Origin: Roseococcus sp. SDR
Lineage (GTDB): Bacteria > Pseudomonadota > Alphaproteobacteria > Acetobacterales > Acetobacteraceae
Assembly: GCF_019083995.1 (NCBI RefSeq)
Contig: NZ_JAHRCU010000003.1
Location: forward strand, 296,589 to 360,588
Reading direction: 5' to 3'
Length of the DNA: 64,000 bases
The translations under genes and the position numbers were made by a program. How positions within the stretch are numbered: the stretch's first letter is position 1; each line of letters opens with the position of its first letter. The notes under the pieces were generated by a model. It ran no database searches and was not told the DNA's origin. It worked only from the letters and a program-made list of their open reading frames with translations. Shown here in pieces: positions 1 to 8,342 of this stretch.

Positions 1-212
1 GAGAGACGCTGCGCAACGTCTGCTCGGCCCTCGGCGCTGAGGCGCTGCGGGCCGAAGGCTTGGTCACGCCCGGCGTGCCGCGCTCGCGCCTCATGGGCGG
101 CATCTGGGACGGCCTCCTCGTCATCTCGAAATCCGGCGCCTTCGGCGGGGACGCGCTCTGGCGCGACCTGCTGGCGGCGCATCACCCCCTCACCGCGAAG
201 AGCCCCGCATGA
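1..212 (+). CDS. Four-carbon acid sugar kinase family (DUF1537), C-terminal fragment
   Basis: The frame is open from the window edge (first codon at base 3) and ends in TGA at 210-212, giving about 69 residues. The tail contains GIWDGLLVISKSGAFGG, which matches the nucleotide-binding C-terminal domain of OtnK/DtnK-type kinases, where an (L/S)KSGxFG motif sits near the end. These kinases phosphorylate four-carbon sugar acids such as threonate or erythronate in the cytoplasm. The stop overlaps the next start as ATGA, and the next gene is a PdxA homologue. Kinase plus PdxA2 is the known pairing for D-threonate/erythronate catabolism, which supports the call. Substrate stereochemistry cannot be read from this piece, and most of the protein lies outside the window. 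Confidence 0.82.
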   Translation, partial: ETLRNVCSALGAEALRAEGLVTPGVPRSRLMGGIWDGLLVISKSGAFGGDALWRDLLAAHHPLTAKSPA

Positions 213-1237
213 CAGCGCACCTCGCCATCACCATGGGCGATCCCGCCGGGATCGGTCCCGAGATCATCGTGAAGGCCTGCCGGGCCCTCGCGCCGCGCCT
301 GGCGCGCGGCACGCTGAAGCTGCTCATCATCGGCCATGGCGGCGCGCTCGATCAGGCGCGCGCCGATTTCGCGCCGGACCTCTTCATCCCCCGCGTCAGC
401 GCGGAGGACGACTGGCCCGTCCTCGCCTTCCTGCCGGCCGGGGAGGAGCGCGCGCCGATCACCACGGGCCAACTCTCGGCGGAGGCCGGCCGCTTCGCCT
501 ATCTCGCGATCGAGCAGGGCGTGCGCTTGGCTGAGGCGGGGCGGGTCGCCGCCCTCGTCACCGCGCCGCTGAACAAGGAGGCGCTCAACGACGCTGGCTA
601 CCATTACGCCGGCCACACCGAGATGCTCGCGGCGCTGACCGGCCGCAAGGGCAGCGTGATGATGCTGGCGCACGGCAATATGCGCGTCAGCCACGTCACC
701 ACCCATGTGGCGCTGGAGGATGTGCCGAAGCGCGTCACCCCCGAGCGCATCCGCCTCGTACTCGACCTGACGCAGGATGCGCTGCGCCGCATGGGCATCG
801 CGCGACCGCACATCGCGGTCGCCGCCCTCAACCCGCATGCCGGTGAGGGCGGGCTCTTCGGCCGGCAGGATATCGAGGTGGTGACGCCGACCATCGCCGC
901 CGCCGTGGCCGATGGGATGCACGTGACGGGCCCCGTGCCGGGCGACACCGTCTTCGTGAAGCTGCGCGCCGGGCAATTCGATGCCGTGGTCGCGATGTAT
1001 CACGACCAGGGCCATATCCCGGTCAAGCTGCTGGGCTTCCACGTGAACCCCGAGACGGGGAAGTGGGATGCGCTCTCGGGCGTGAACATCACGCTCGGCC
1101 TGCCGGTGATCCGCACCTCGGTGGACCATGGCACCGCCTTCGACATCGCCGGCCAGGGCATCGCGAGCGAGCGCAGCCTGATCGAGGCGATCGAACTCGC
1201 CGAGCAGCTCGCCGGCCAACGGGAGACCGCCGCATGA
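209..1237 (+). CDS. pdxA: PdxA-family 4-phospho-sugar-acid dehydrogenase (PdxA2-like)
   Basis: A 342-residue NAD-dependent oxidative decarboxylase of the PdxA family. Visible motifs are MGDPAGIGPE near residue 9, TAPLNKEAL, the metal-site region GHTEML, YHDQGHIPVKLLGF and VDHGTAFDIAG near the C-terminus. Length is normal for the family. True PdxA oxidises 4-phosphohydroxythreonine in vitamin B6 synthesis. Paralogues next to DUF1537 kinases (PdxA2) instead oxidise 4-phospho-threonate/erythronate to dihydroxyacetone phosphate. The upstream kinase fragment and the catabolic operon around it make the PdxA2 role more likely, by inference. The start ATG overlaps the kinase stop, so translation is probably coupled. 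Confidence 0.9.
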   Translation: MTAHLAITMGDPAGIGPEIIVKACRALAPRLARGTLKLLIIGHGGALDQARADFAPDLFIPRVSAEDDWPVLAFLPAGEERAPITTGQLSAEAGRFAYLAIEQGVRLAEAGRVAALVTAPLNKEALNDAGYHYAGHTEMLAALTGRKGSVMMLAHGNMRVSHVTTHVALEDVPKRVTPERIRLVLDLTQDALRRMGIARPHIAVAALNPHAGEGGLFGRQDIEVVTPTIAAAVADGMHVTGPVPGDTVFVKLRAGQFDAVVAMYHDQGHIPVKLLGFHVNPETGKWDALSGVNITLGLPVIRTSVDHGTAFDIAGQGIASERSLIEAIELAEQLAGQRETAA

Positions 1238-2349
1238 GCGCCCTTCTGCACCCCATCGAGATCGCCCGCCCCGCGCGGCTGGAATTCGGCGCGGGCCTCG
1301 CCCGCCGCCTCGGCGCCTGGGCGCGCGAGCAGGGCATCACGCGCACCCTCGTCGTCAGCGGCCGCAGCAATGCGGCGCGGGTGGACCTGCTGGAACTGCC
1401 GGGCCGCGTCGAGGTCTTCGCCCAGGTGAAGCCCGAGCCGGACATCCCCAACCTCAAGGCCGCGCTGGCCATGGCCGAGGCGGTGGGGGCCGAGCTGGTG
1501 GTCGGCTTTGGCGGCGGGAGTGCGATGGACCTCGCCAAGCTCGTCGCCGTGCTGCCGAGCAGCGGGCAGACCATCCATGAGGTGGTGGGACCCGAGAAGG
1601 TGCTGGGCCGCCGCGTGAAGCTCGCCCAGGTGGCGACCACGGCGGGCACGGGCAGCGAGGCCGGCACGCGCGCTCTCGTCACCGACCCCGCGACGCAGAA
1701 CAAGCTCGCCGTGCAGAGCCGCCACATGATGGCCGACATTGCCATCGTGGACCCGGAGCTGATGCTGAGCGTGCCGCCGGATGTGACGGCGGCGACGGGT
1801 GTGGATGCGCTGGCGCATTGCGCCGAGGCCTTCACCAGCAAGAAGGCGCATCCGCTGATCGACCTCTATGTGTTGGAGGGCATCCGCCTGGTCGGCCGCT
1901 ATCTGCCGCGCGCGGTGCGCGATGGCGGCGACCTGGAGGCGCGGGCGGGCCTGGCGCTGGCCTCGCTCTATGGAGGCTATGGCCTGGGCCCGGTGAACAC
2001 CACGGCCGGGCATGCGGTGGCCTATCCGCTTGGCACGCGGCACCATGTCGCCCATGGCCTGGCCTGCGCGGTGATCTTCCCGCACACGCTGGCCTTCAAC
2101 GCGCCCGCCGTGCCGGAGAAGACGGCGCTGGTGCTGGAGGCGCTGGGCGTGCGGGGCGCGGCGCTGGAGGCCGCCCATGGCTGGTGCGCGGCCCTCGGCA
2201 TCGAGATGCGCCTCGGCCAGCTCGGCGTGCCGCGCGACGACCTGCCCCGCATGGCGACCGAGGCGCATGCCATCCGCCGCCTGCTCGACAACAATCCGCG
2301 CGACCTCCCGCGTGAGGAAATCCTGGCCATGTACGAGGCAGCCTTCTGA
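1234..2349 (+). CDS. Iron-containing alcohol dehydrogenase family protein
   Basis: A 371-residue group III (Fe-dependent) alcohol dehydrogenase. ATG at 1234 overlaps the pdxA stop (ATGA) and was chosen over a longer frame reaching back to 1063, because the preceding residues do not resemble the family. The NAD-binding motif GFGGGSAMDLAK lies near residues 90-101. Metal-ligand segments VDALAHCAEAF, NTTAGHAVAYPLG and HHVAHGLACAVIFPH follow in the usual order. Members reduce or oxidise short alcohols, lactaldehyde or maleylacetate; the substrate here is unknown. Its place between a sugar-acid dehydrogenase and an aldolase-type enzyme suggests it handles an aldehyde intermediate. The next gene starts inside its stop (TGATG). 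Confidence 0.9.
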   Translation: MSALLHPIEIARPARLEFGAGLARRLGAWAREQGITRTLVVSGRSNAARVDLLELPGRVEVFAQVKPEPDIPNLKAALAMAEAVGAELVVGFGGGSAMDLAKLVAVLPSSGQTIHEVVGPEKVLGRRVKLAQVATTAGTGSEAGTRALVTDPATQNKLAVQSRHMMADIAIVDPELMLSVPPDVTAATGVDALAHCAEAFTSKKAHPLIDLYVLEGIRLVGRYLPRAVRDGGDLEARAGLALASLYGGYGLGPVNTTAGHAVAYPLGTRHHVAHGLACAVIFPHTLAFNAPAVPEKTALVLEALGVRGAALEAAHGWCAALGIEMRLGQLGVPRDDLPRMATEAHAIRRLLDNNPRDLPREEILAMYEAAF

Positions 2350-3521
2350 TGGACGGCACCATCGCGAAACCCGCCGAACTCGCCCCCGCCGTGGGCGATC
2401 CGGCCCGGCTCGAATGCTTCATCCCCACGCCCTGCGTGCAGAACCACGCGGCCTTCATCGCGCCCCTGCCCGGCGGCGATCTCGGCTGCGTCTGGTTCGG
2501 CGGCACGCAGGAGGGAATCCCGGACATCTCCGTCCATTTCTCCCGCCTCCCGGCCGGCGCCACGCGCTGGACGGAGGCGGAAAAGCTCTCGGACGACCCG
2601 ACGCGCTCCGAGCAGAACCCGCTGCTCTTCACCACGCCGCGTGGCGCGCTCTGGCTGCTCTGGACGGCGCAGACTGGTGGCAACCAGGACACGGCGCTGA
2701 TCCGCCGCCGAATCTCGCTGGATGGTGGGAAGAGCTGGGGCCCGATCGAGACGCTGATCCCGGAGAAGCCGGGCTTCGGCACCTTCATCCGCAGCCGCAT
2801 CCATGTAAACGGCAGGGGGGATTGGCTGCTGCCCATCTGGCGCTGCACCAAGCCGCCCTCCGGCGCCTGGACCGGCGACCTCGACACCTCCTCCGTCCTC
2901 ATCTCGCGCGATGAGGGCATGACCTGGGAGGAGAGCGCGGTGCCGGAGAGCACCGGCTGCTGCCACATGTCCATCGTGCCCGGGCCCGCCGGCACGCTGC
3001 TCGCCTTCTACCGCAGCCGCTGGGCGGATCACGTCTATCGCAGCGTCTCGACCGATGATGGCGAGAGCTGGAGCGCGCCGCAGCCCTCCGTGCTGCCCAA
3101 CAACAACAGCTCCGTCATGGCGCTGACGCTGACAGGTGGCGCCATCGCCCTCTGCTACAATGAAAGCAGCGCGGCGGATGCCACGGGGCGCCGCACCTCC
3201 CTCTACGACGATATCGGCGGCGAGGAGCCGGCGGCTTCCCCAAGCGCGGGCCGTGCCGCCTTCTGGGGGGCGCCGCGCGCGCCGCTGCGCCTCGCCCTCT
3301 CCGAGGATGGCGGCCTCACCTGGCCGCATCGCCGCAACCTCGAAGTCGGCGATGGCTACTGCATGACCAACAACTCGAAGGACCGGCTGAACCGGGAATT
3401 CTCCTACCCCTCGCTCTGCCAGACGGCCGATGGGACCATCCACCTCGCCTACACCTATTGGCGACAGGCCATCAAATATGTCCGCGTGGACGAGGCCTGG
3501 ATCCGGAGCCGCGACGCATGA
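2349..3521 (+). CDS. Cytoplasmic sialidase-like (BNR/Asp-box) protein
   Basis: A 390-residue six-bladed beta-propeller candidate with four clear Asp-boxes (S-x-D-x-G-x-x-W): residues 123-130, 186-193, 234-241 and 318-325. An aromatic- and Arg-rich C-terminal segment follows (REFSYPSL near 349-356, then TYWRQAIKYVR). There is no signal peptide, which is unusual for secreted sialidases and suggests an internal substrate. It is translationally fused by overlaps to the alcohol dehydrogenase upstream and the DHDPS-family gene downstream. N-acetylneuraminate lyase belongs to the DHDPS superfamily, so a sialidase-like plus lyase-like pair is suggestive, but no sialate-specific transporter or kinase is present. 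The hydrolytic activity is unproven. Confidence 0.8.
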   Translation: MDGTIAKPAELAPAVGDPARLECFIPTPCVQNHAAFIAPLPGGDLGCVWFGGTQEGIPDISVHFSRLPAGATRWTEAEKLSDDPTRSEQNPLLFTTPRGALWLLWTAQTGGNQDTALIRRRISLDGGKSWGPIETLIPEKPGFGTFIRSRIHVNGRGDWLLPIWRCTKPPSGAWTGDLDTSSVLISRDEGMTWEESAVPESTGCCHMSIVPGPAGTLLAFYRSRWADHVYRSVSTDDGESWSAPQPSVLPNNNSSVMALTLTGGAIALCYNESSAADATGRRTSLYDDIGGEEPAASPSAGRAAFWGAPRAPLRLALSEDGGLTWPHRRNLEVGDGYCMTNNSKDRLNREFSYPSLCQTADGTIHLAYTYWRQAIKYVRVDEAWIRSRDA

Positions 3522-4408
3522 CCGAGCTTCACCCCCGCGGCGTCTTCTCCGCCGCGCTCACGCCGCTCGACGAAAACCTGCTGCCCGATCACGCGCGCTT
3601 CGTGGCGCATTGCCACCGGCTGCTGGCCGAGGGCTGCGACGGCATTGCCATGCTGGGCACGACGGGCGAGGCCAACAGCTTCTCCTCGGAGGAGCGCCGC
3701 GCCCTGCTGGAGGCCGCCATCGCGGGCGGCGTGGCGCCGGAGCGCCTGCTGCCCGGCACGGGTGTCGCGGCTCTGATGGAGACGGTGGCGCTGACGCGCC
3801 ATGCGCTGGCCTGTGGCGTCACCACCGTCGTGATGCTGCCGCCCTTCTACTACAAAGGCGTCAGCGAGGACGGGCTCTTCGCCAGCTACGCCGAGGTGAT
3901 CGAGCGCGTGGGCGACGCGCGGCTGCGCGTGGTGCTCTACCACATCCCGCAGATGTCGGCCGTGCCCATCCCCTTCCCGGTCATCGCCCGGCTGCGCGCG
4001 CGCTTCCCGGGCGTCTTCACCGGCATCAAGGATTCCGCGGGGGACCTCGCGCATATGACGGCGCTGGTGCGGGAATTCCCGGGCCTCGCGGTGCTGGCCG
4101 GCGCCGACCCGCTGATGCTGCCGCTGCTGCGCGAAGGGGGTGCCGGCTGCATCACCGCCACCTCGAACCTGGTCGCGGCCGAGCTCGCCTTCGTCTTCCG
4201 CCATTTCGCCGATGCCGGCCGCGCGGCGGAGGTGGAGGCGGCGCAGGCGCGCATCGTGGCCGCCCGCAACCAGGCCTCGCGCTTCGCCCAGATGGCCTCG
4301 CTCAAGACCATGCTGGGCGCCAGGCTGAAGGATGACGGCTGGCGCCGCATGCGCCCGCCCTTGCTGCCCCTGACGGCGGAAGAAACCGCCGCATTGCTGA
4401 ACACCTGA
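3518..4408 (+). CDS. Dihydrodipicolinate synthase/N-acetylneuraminate lyase family protein
   Basis: A 296-residue class I aldolase-fold protein. The start at 3518 (MTELHPRG) overlaps the sialidase-like stop by four bases; a frame reaching back to 3458 adds residues unlike the family. The G-T-T-G-E segment (MLGTTGEANS) lies near residue 48. The catalytic Tyr region is LYHIPQM, and the Schiff-base Lys lies in FTGIKDSAGD near residue 170. The family condenses or cleaves pyruvate-containing compounds (DapA, NanA, KDG aldolase, and others). The catabolic neighbours and the absence of lysine-synthesis genes favour a lyase role on a sugar-acid-type substrate, by inference. Confidence 0.9.
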   Translation: MTELHPRGVFSAALTPLDENLLPDHARFVAHCHRLLAEGCDGIAMLGTTGEANSFSSEERRALLEAAIAGGVAPERLLPGTGVAALMETVALTRHALACGVTTVVMLPPFYYKGVSEDGLFASYAEVIERVGDARLRVVLYHIPQMSAVPIPFPVIARLRARFPGVFTGIKDSAGDLAHMTALVREFPGLAVLAGADPLMLPLLREGGAGCITATSNLVAAELAFVFRHFADAGRAAEVEAAQARIVAARNQASRFAQMASLKTMLGARLKDDGWRRMRPPLLPLTAEETAALLNT

Positions 4409-4424
4409 GAGGAGGAAACCCGCC

Positions 4425-5402
4425 ATGTTCCGTCGCACCCTGCTGGGCAGCAGCCTCGGCCTGCTCGCCGCCCCCGCCGTGCTGGCGCAGGAGGCCTGGC
4501 CGCAGCCCGGCCGCACGCTGCGCGTCATCTGCCCCTGGCCGCCCGGCGCCGCGAATGACGCGCTGGCCCGCCTCACCGCGCAGAAGCTGAACGAGAAGCT
4601 TGGCGCCCAGGCCGTGGTGGAGAACCGCACCGGCGGCGCCGGGCTGATCGGCACCAATGCCGTGCTGCAGGCCCCGCCCGACGGCTATACGCTGCTCGCC
4701 TCCGCCTTCAACACGGCGGTCATGCCCCTCGTGCTGCGCAATGCGACCTTCGATCCGCAGCGCGACCTGGAGGTGATGGCGCGCACGGCGCAGGCGCCGC
4801 TGGTGATGGTGATCTCGGCCAGCCGGCCGGAGCGCACGCTGGCCGATGTCATCGCCTCGGCCCGCGCGCGGCCGCGCGAATGGAGCATCGCCATCTCCTC
4901 GCTCGGTGCGGCCAGCCACCTCGCCACCATCGAGTTCAACCGCCGCACCGGGCTGAACCTCGAGATGGTGAGCTATCGCGGCACGCAGCCCGCGCTGACC
5001 GACCTGATGGCAGGCAATGTGCCGCTGCTGATCGACAACAGCTTTGCGCTGCTGCCGGCCACGGCCGGCGCCGAGGCCCGCGCTCGCGCGCTCGGCATCG
5101 CGACCGCCCAGCGCTCCACCCTGGCGCCGAGCGTGCCCACCATGGGCGAGGCCGGATTGCCCGGTTTCGAGTTCCAGTCCTGGTATGGCGTCTGGGCGCC
5201 CCGCGGCACGCCGGCCGCGATCAACGAGCGGGTGAATGCGCTGATGCAGGAGACGATGCGCGACCCCGCCATCGTGCAGCGCCTGACCAGCCAGGTGCTG
5301 GAGCCGGTGACCGAGAGCATCGCCGAGACGCGCCGCTTCATCGCGGCCGAGATCGCGCGCGCCACAGAGTTATTGCGCAGCGTAAACTATCAACCGGAAT
5401 AG
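4425..5402 (+). CDS. Bug-family (TTT) periplasmic substrate-binding protein
   Basis: A 325-residue periplasmic receptor with an N-terminal signal peptide (MFRRTLLGSSLGLLAAPAVLA, residues 1-21). Family hallmarks follow: PWPPGAANDALAR, VVENRTGGAGLIGTNAVL, a PDGYTLL segment and VPTMGEAGLPGFEF. A strong GAGGAGG Shine-Dalgarno lies about nine bases before the ATG. Bug proteins bind carboxylates or other small metabolites for tripartite tricarboxylate transporters, but no TctA/TctB membrane genes are in the window, so this receptor is an orphan or is served from elsewhere. As last gene of the operon it probably delivers the substrate degraded by the upstream enzymes. Confidence 0.92.
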   Translation: MFRRTLLGSSLGLLAAPAVLAQEAWPQPGRTLRVICPWPPGAANDALARLTAQKLNEKLGAQAVVENRTGGAGLIGTNAVLQAPPDGYTLLASAFNTAVMPLVLRNATFDPQRDLEVMARTAQAPLVMVISASRPERTLADVIASARARPREWSIAISSLGAASHLATIEFNRRTGLNLEMVSYRGTQPALTDLMAGNVPLLIDNSFALLPATAGAEARARALGIATAQRSTLAPSVPTMGEAGLPGFEFQSWYGVWAPRGTPAAINERVNALMQETMRDPAIVQRLTSQVLEPVTESIAETRRFIAAEIARATELLRSVNYQPE

Positions 5403-5666
5403 GCGGGAGGACGACCGAGGTCATTACGCTGCCGGATGTCCGCGGGCGCCCGGCACGTAACAATCAGGCAGACATCGGCGGCCTGCCGCTGACTGGTGGG
5501 AGCCTGCCTCCCGACACGTGCGCCCCCATGGCATTCGACCGATCAGCGTCGCGCAAAGGCGCGGCCGCGCGCGCAGGAAGCTTTCCGCGCACGCCGCGGA
5601 AACGGTGGGGCCCACACTCAGCCAGACCCGACAGAGTGAGGACGACCCAATGCCCGAAAACTCCGT

Positions 5667-5695
5667 TTGACCTCGAAGAAGAACCTTTATAGAAC
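5667..5695 (+). promoter_or_regulatory. Candidate sigma70 promoter of lexA
   Basis: TTGACC at 5667-5672 and TAGAAC at 5690-5695 are separated by 17 bases, a good vegetative promoter layout. TATAGA at 5688 gives an alternative with 15-base spacing. It lies 70-100 bases upstream of the lexA start. Confidence 0.5.
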
Positions 5696-5704
5696 ATAGG
5701 CGGT

Positions 5705-5763
5705 GTTTATGGTTTGTACCATCAGCCGGCACCGCCGCGCTGCCAACGCATGAAAGTTTTCAT
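5705..5763 (+). promoter_or_regulatory. Possible LexA autoregulation site and start-proximal palindrome
   Basis: Alphaproteobacterial LexA binds GTTC-N7-GTTC. Here GTTT-N7-GTAC (5705-5719) matches 6 of 8 bases just after the candidate promoter. A second element, ATGAAA-GT-TTTCAT (5750-5763), is a palindrome three bases before the lexA start, where a ribosome-binding site is expected; no clear Shine-Dalgarno is present. Either could mediate autoregulation; both are weak. Confidence 0.25.
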
Positions 5764-5766
5764 AGC

Positions 5767-6453
5767 ATGCTTACCCGCAAGCAGCACGAGTTGCTCATGT
5801 TCATCCATCACCATCTCGAGACGACGGGCTTCTCGCCGTCTTTCGATGAGATGAAAGATGGCCTCGATCTGAGGTCTAAATCTGGGGTACATCGCCTCAT
5901 TACCGCTCTTGAGGAGCGAGGCTTTCTGCGTCGACGCGCACATCGTGCCCGAGCACTTGAAGTTGTTCGACTGCCGCCACAGAAAATGAGCAGCGATATA
6001 CCTCACAATTCGGGCCATTCACTCCGAAGCGTCAATTCTTTATCAGAACCCTTTGCTGATAGTCTGTCCCGCAAAGTTCCGCTCCTTGGGAATATTGCTG
6101 CGGGCCATCCAAAGGAGGCCATTGGGGAGACGACATCTTACATCGACGTCCCTACGGATATCCTGCACTCGGGGCCACACTACGCTGTAAAGGTCAGTGG
6201 CGACTCGATGTCCGATGCTGGGATCCTGGACGGCGACATTGCCATCATTCGTTTGGGATCTACTTTCGACAACGGGGATATCGTTGTTGCCTTGGTCGAT
6301 AAGGCTGAAGCCACATTGAAAAAAATCAGGAAGAGGGGCAACTCGATCGCCCTTGAGCCCTGCAACCCTCTCTATGAGACAAAGATCTTCGGCGCGGACC
6401 GCGTTGAGGTACAGGGTACTCTTTCAGGTTTGATTCGCTCCTACAGGAAATGA
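5767..6453 (+). CDS. lexA: LexA repressor
   Basis: A 228-residue SOS repressor/autopeptidase. An N-terminal winged helix-turn-helix (residues 1-65: LTRKQHELLMFIHHHLE, GFSPSFDEMKDGLDLRSKSG, HRLITALEERGFLRR) has the alphaproteobacterial form. The linker is followed by the self-cleavage site Ala112-Gly113 (LGNIAAGHP), catalytic Ser147 (SGDSMSD) and Lys185 (EATLKKI), so the protein should be cleavable. It represses DNA-damage genes and is inactivated through RecA filaments. The gene is noticeably less GC-rich than its neighbours and is flanked on both sides by non-coding DNA, which hints at separate acquisition or a second lexA copy. Nearby SOS genes (imuAB, dnaE2) are absent. Confidence 0.95.
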   Translation: MLTRKQHELLMFIHHHLETTGFSPSFDEMKDGLDLRSKSGVHRLITALEERGFLRRRAHRARALEVVRLPPQKMSSDIPHNSGHSLRSVNSLSEPFADSLSRKVPLLGNIAAGHPKEAIGETTSYIDVPTDILHSGPHYAVKVSGDSMSDAGILDGDIAIIRLGSTFDNGDIVVALVDKAEATLKKIRKRGNSIALEPCNPLYETKIFGADRVEVQGTLSGLIRSYRK

Positions 6454-7168
6454 GTTGATGTCGCGCTCCCCCGAAGTCGGAGGGGGGTGTTCGAAGAGCG
6501 CGCCAGACGCGGTGTATGGAGCTTACGTGCGGGCCTCCCTTTGTCGCTTTGCCCTTGACCGTTGTTTGCTTGCAGTCCCTGGGCGTTGGGCTTTCCAACC
6601 GAGGCGCGTATTGCCCACCGGCATTTGGATTCAGTCGGGCAGCAGCTCAAGGGAAAGCCGGATGTTGAGTTGGACACTGAACGTCGATCGGGAGCGGTCG
6701 TCGCATAGAGGCTCACGAACTGGGCTGGGGTTACTGCAGGGCGACACACCGGCATTGTCGACCCCTGCGCCAAGACTGGCTGCATAGCGTGGCCATGTCC
6801 CGTTCGATGCGGTCAACACCGCCGACTGCCAGGGTGAACGGAGCGCGATTCGATACCGATCCCAGCGCTGGACATGCGTGCTCGCCATGACGGCGCTTGC
6901 CAGCGTCACCTGCCAGGCGTGGCAGTTCCCGTCGCAGCGCTAACGTTCGATGTCGCCGAGCCGACGGACACCAGCGCCAAAGTGCATGAGACTGCCATCG
7001 GCGAGCTGCCTGAAGATCAGCATGGACCCGCCGGCGCAGGCGCCGCTGCGCGTTTGAAGCGGGCGAGAGGCTCCTGGCCCGGCCGCTCGGCAAAGTCGGG
7101 CACAACACCCGATAACAAAACTCAACATTTCGCATCCGGGCTGCGCTGGCAACTCTTGGTTGAGAATG
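6454..7168. other. Long intergenic region, no supported gene
   Basis: About 715 bases after lexA. Several open frames of 90-150 codons exist on both strands but none shows a recognisable domain, consistent composition or a start with a Shine-Dalgarno. It may be decayed DNA. AACTCAAC at 7119-7126 recurs at 12064-12071 upstream of the GH8 gene. Confidence 0.5.
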
Positions 7169-7199
7169 ATACAACCATGCCGTGTTAACTCTTCATTAA
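7169..7199 (+). promoter_or_regulatory. Shared upstream element, copy A (before the DctP-like sensor operon)
   Basis: The element reads ATACAACCAT-N4-TGTTAA-N7-TTAA. Its last base is 22 bases before the ATG at 7221. The same pattern, spacing and distance to the start occur at 12098-12128 before the GH8 gene. The two TTAA cores are 11 bases apart, the helical repeat used by OmpR-family regulators, so the adjacent regulator is the obvious candidate ligand. This assignment is inferred. Confidence 0.5.
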
Positions 7200-7220
7200 T
7201 ACAATCCGAGATGGCAACGC

Positions 7221-8342
7221 ATGACTGTCGAACCCAGGCGCAGGGGCGCATCGTTGCGGTGGAACCGGCTAGGCCAAGCTGGCCTTAGCGCCCTCGTGGG
7301 CCTTGGGGTGGTGTGTTTGCTCTGGGGTGCCGCGTTTGTACCCGCGCAGGCACAGCCGGCGCCGATCCAACTGAAGATCGTCGGCGGTCTCGCAGGTGTC
7401 GCCCAGTTCGACCGCTATGAAGTGCCCTTCTGGCTGGAGCGCGTCCCTCGTCTGACGGGCGGCCGCGTTCAAGCTGAGATTGCAGCCTTCGACCGCAGCG
7501 GCATCCGCGGCAATGAGTTCATCCATCTGATGCGCGTCGGCGTCGTCCCCTTCGGCACCCTGATCCTCACGGTCGCCGGGGCTGACGAGCCTGAGTTGAC
7601 GGCCTCGGATCTGGCCGCCCTCAACCCCGACATGGCCCATCTGCGCCGCAATGTGGAGGCGTTCCGGCCTGTCCTGACCCGGATCCTCCGCCAGAACCAT
7701 CACCTCGAAGTCCTCGCGGTCTATGCCTATCCGGCTCAGGTGTTGTTCTGTACGAGGCCCTTTACCGGCCTGGGTGACATCGTGGGCCGCCGCGTCCGGA
7801 CCTCCTCAGCCACACAGGCCGATCTTATGGAAGCGGTCGGCGCCATCCCCGTGGTCATCCCCTTCGCCGACATCGTCAGTTCGATACGCCGTGGCGCGGT
7901 GGAATGCGCCGTGACCGGCACGCTGTCGGGAAACTCGATCGGCCTGCACGAGGTCACGAGCCATGTGCATGCGATGGCGCTGTCTTGGGGCGTCAGCGTC
8001 TTCGCGGCGCATGGGGCGAGTTGGGCCGCGTTGCCGGACGAAGTGCGTACGCAGATCAGCACTGGCCTCGCGGCGCTTGAGGCGGAGATCTGGACCGCAG
8101 CGGAGCAGGACACCTTACAGGGCCTACGTTGCAACGCAGGCCAAGCGGATTGTGTGGCGGGGCAGCGTGGTCGGATGCGCATTGTCCCGGTAAGCGCCGT
8201 CGATGAGGAGATCCGGCGACGCCTCGTTCGTCAGACCGTTCTCCCGCGTTGGCTGGAGCGGTGCGGAGATGAGTGTGCGAGGACCTGGAACGAGACCCTG
8301 GGCATCAGCACCGGCATCGAGGCGGGGGTGCCGGCGCGATGA
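7221..8342 (+). CDS. DctP-family periplasmic ligand-binding protein, likely sensor subunit
   Basis: A 373-residue protein with an N-terminal membrane/signal segment (about residues 18-45, ending near AQAQP). A TRAP/DctP-type binding fold follows: LKIVGGLAGVAQFDRYEVPFW, FCTRPFTGLGDIVGRRVRT, and the typical ECAVTGTLSGNSIGLHEVTSH. No TRAP membrane genes accompany it. Instead its stop overlaps the start of a hybrid histidine kinase (ATGA). Binding proteins encoded beside kinases commonly act as periplasmic ligand sensors for the kinase (the TorT-TorS arrangement is the model), so a signalling rather than transport role is inferred. Four cysteines in the C-terminal third (for example RCNAGQADC and RCGDEC) may form disulfides. 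The ligand is unknown. Confidence 0.82.
   Translation: MTVEPRRRGASLRWNRLGQAGLSALVGLGVVCLLWGAAFVPAQAQPAPIQLKIVGGLAGVAQFDRYEVPFWLERVPRLTGGRVQAEIAAFDRSGIRGNEFIHLMRVGVVPFGTLILTVAGADEPELTASDLAALNPDMAHLRRNVEAFRPVLTRILRQNHHLEVLAVYAYPAQVLFCTRPFTGLGDIVGRRVRTSSATQADLMEAVGAIPVVIPFADIVSSIRRGAVECAVTGTLSGNSIGLHEVTSHVHAMALSWGVSVFAAHGASWAALPDEVRTQISTGLAALEAEIWTAAEQDTLQGLRCNAGQADCVAGQRGRMRIVPVSAVDEEIRRRLVRQTVLPRWLERCGDECARTWNETLGISTGIEAGVPAR

Larger units (their letters stand above)
5403..5766. other. Intergenic region upstream of lexA
   Basis: No gene is supported here. It holds a perfect 8-bp hairpin at 5582-5602 (arms TTTCCGCG and CGCGGAAA, 5-nt loop, no T-tract) and the candidate promoter and operator-like sites of lexA in the last 100 bases. 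AT content rises sharply from about 5660 onward. Confidence 0.5.

Noticed and set aside
5650..5670. Seven-codon mini-ORF (MPENSV) upstream of lexA as a leader peptide
   Set aside because: It overlaps the candidate -35 box and would lie before the transcription start.
6455..6787. Open frame of 110 codons after lexA
   Set aside because: No domain, no Shine-Dalgarno, odd composition, and a comparable frame exists on the other strand.
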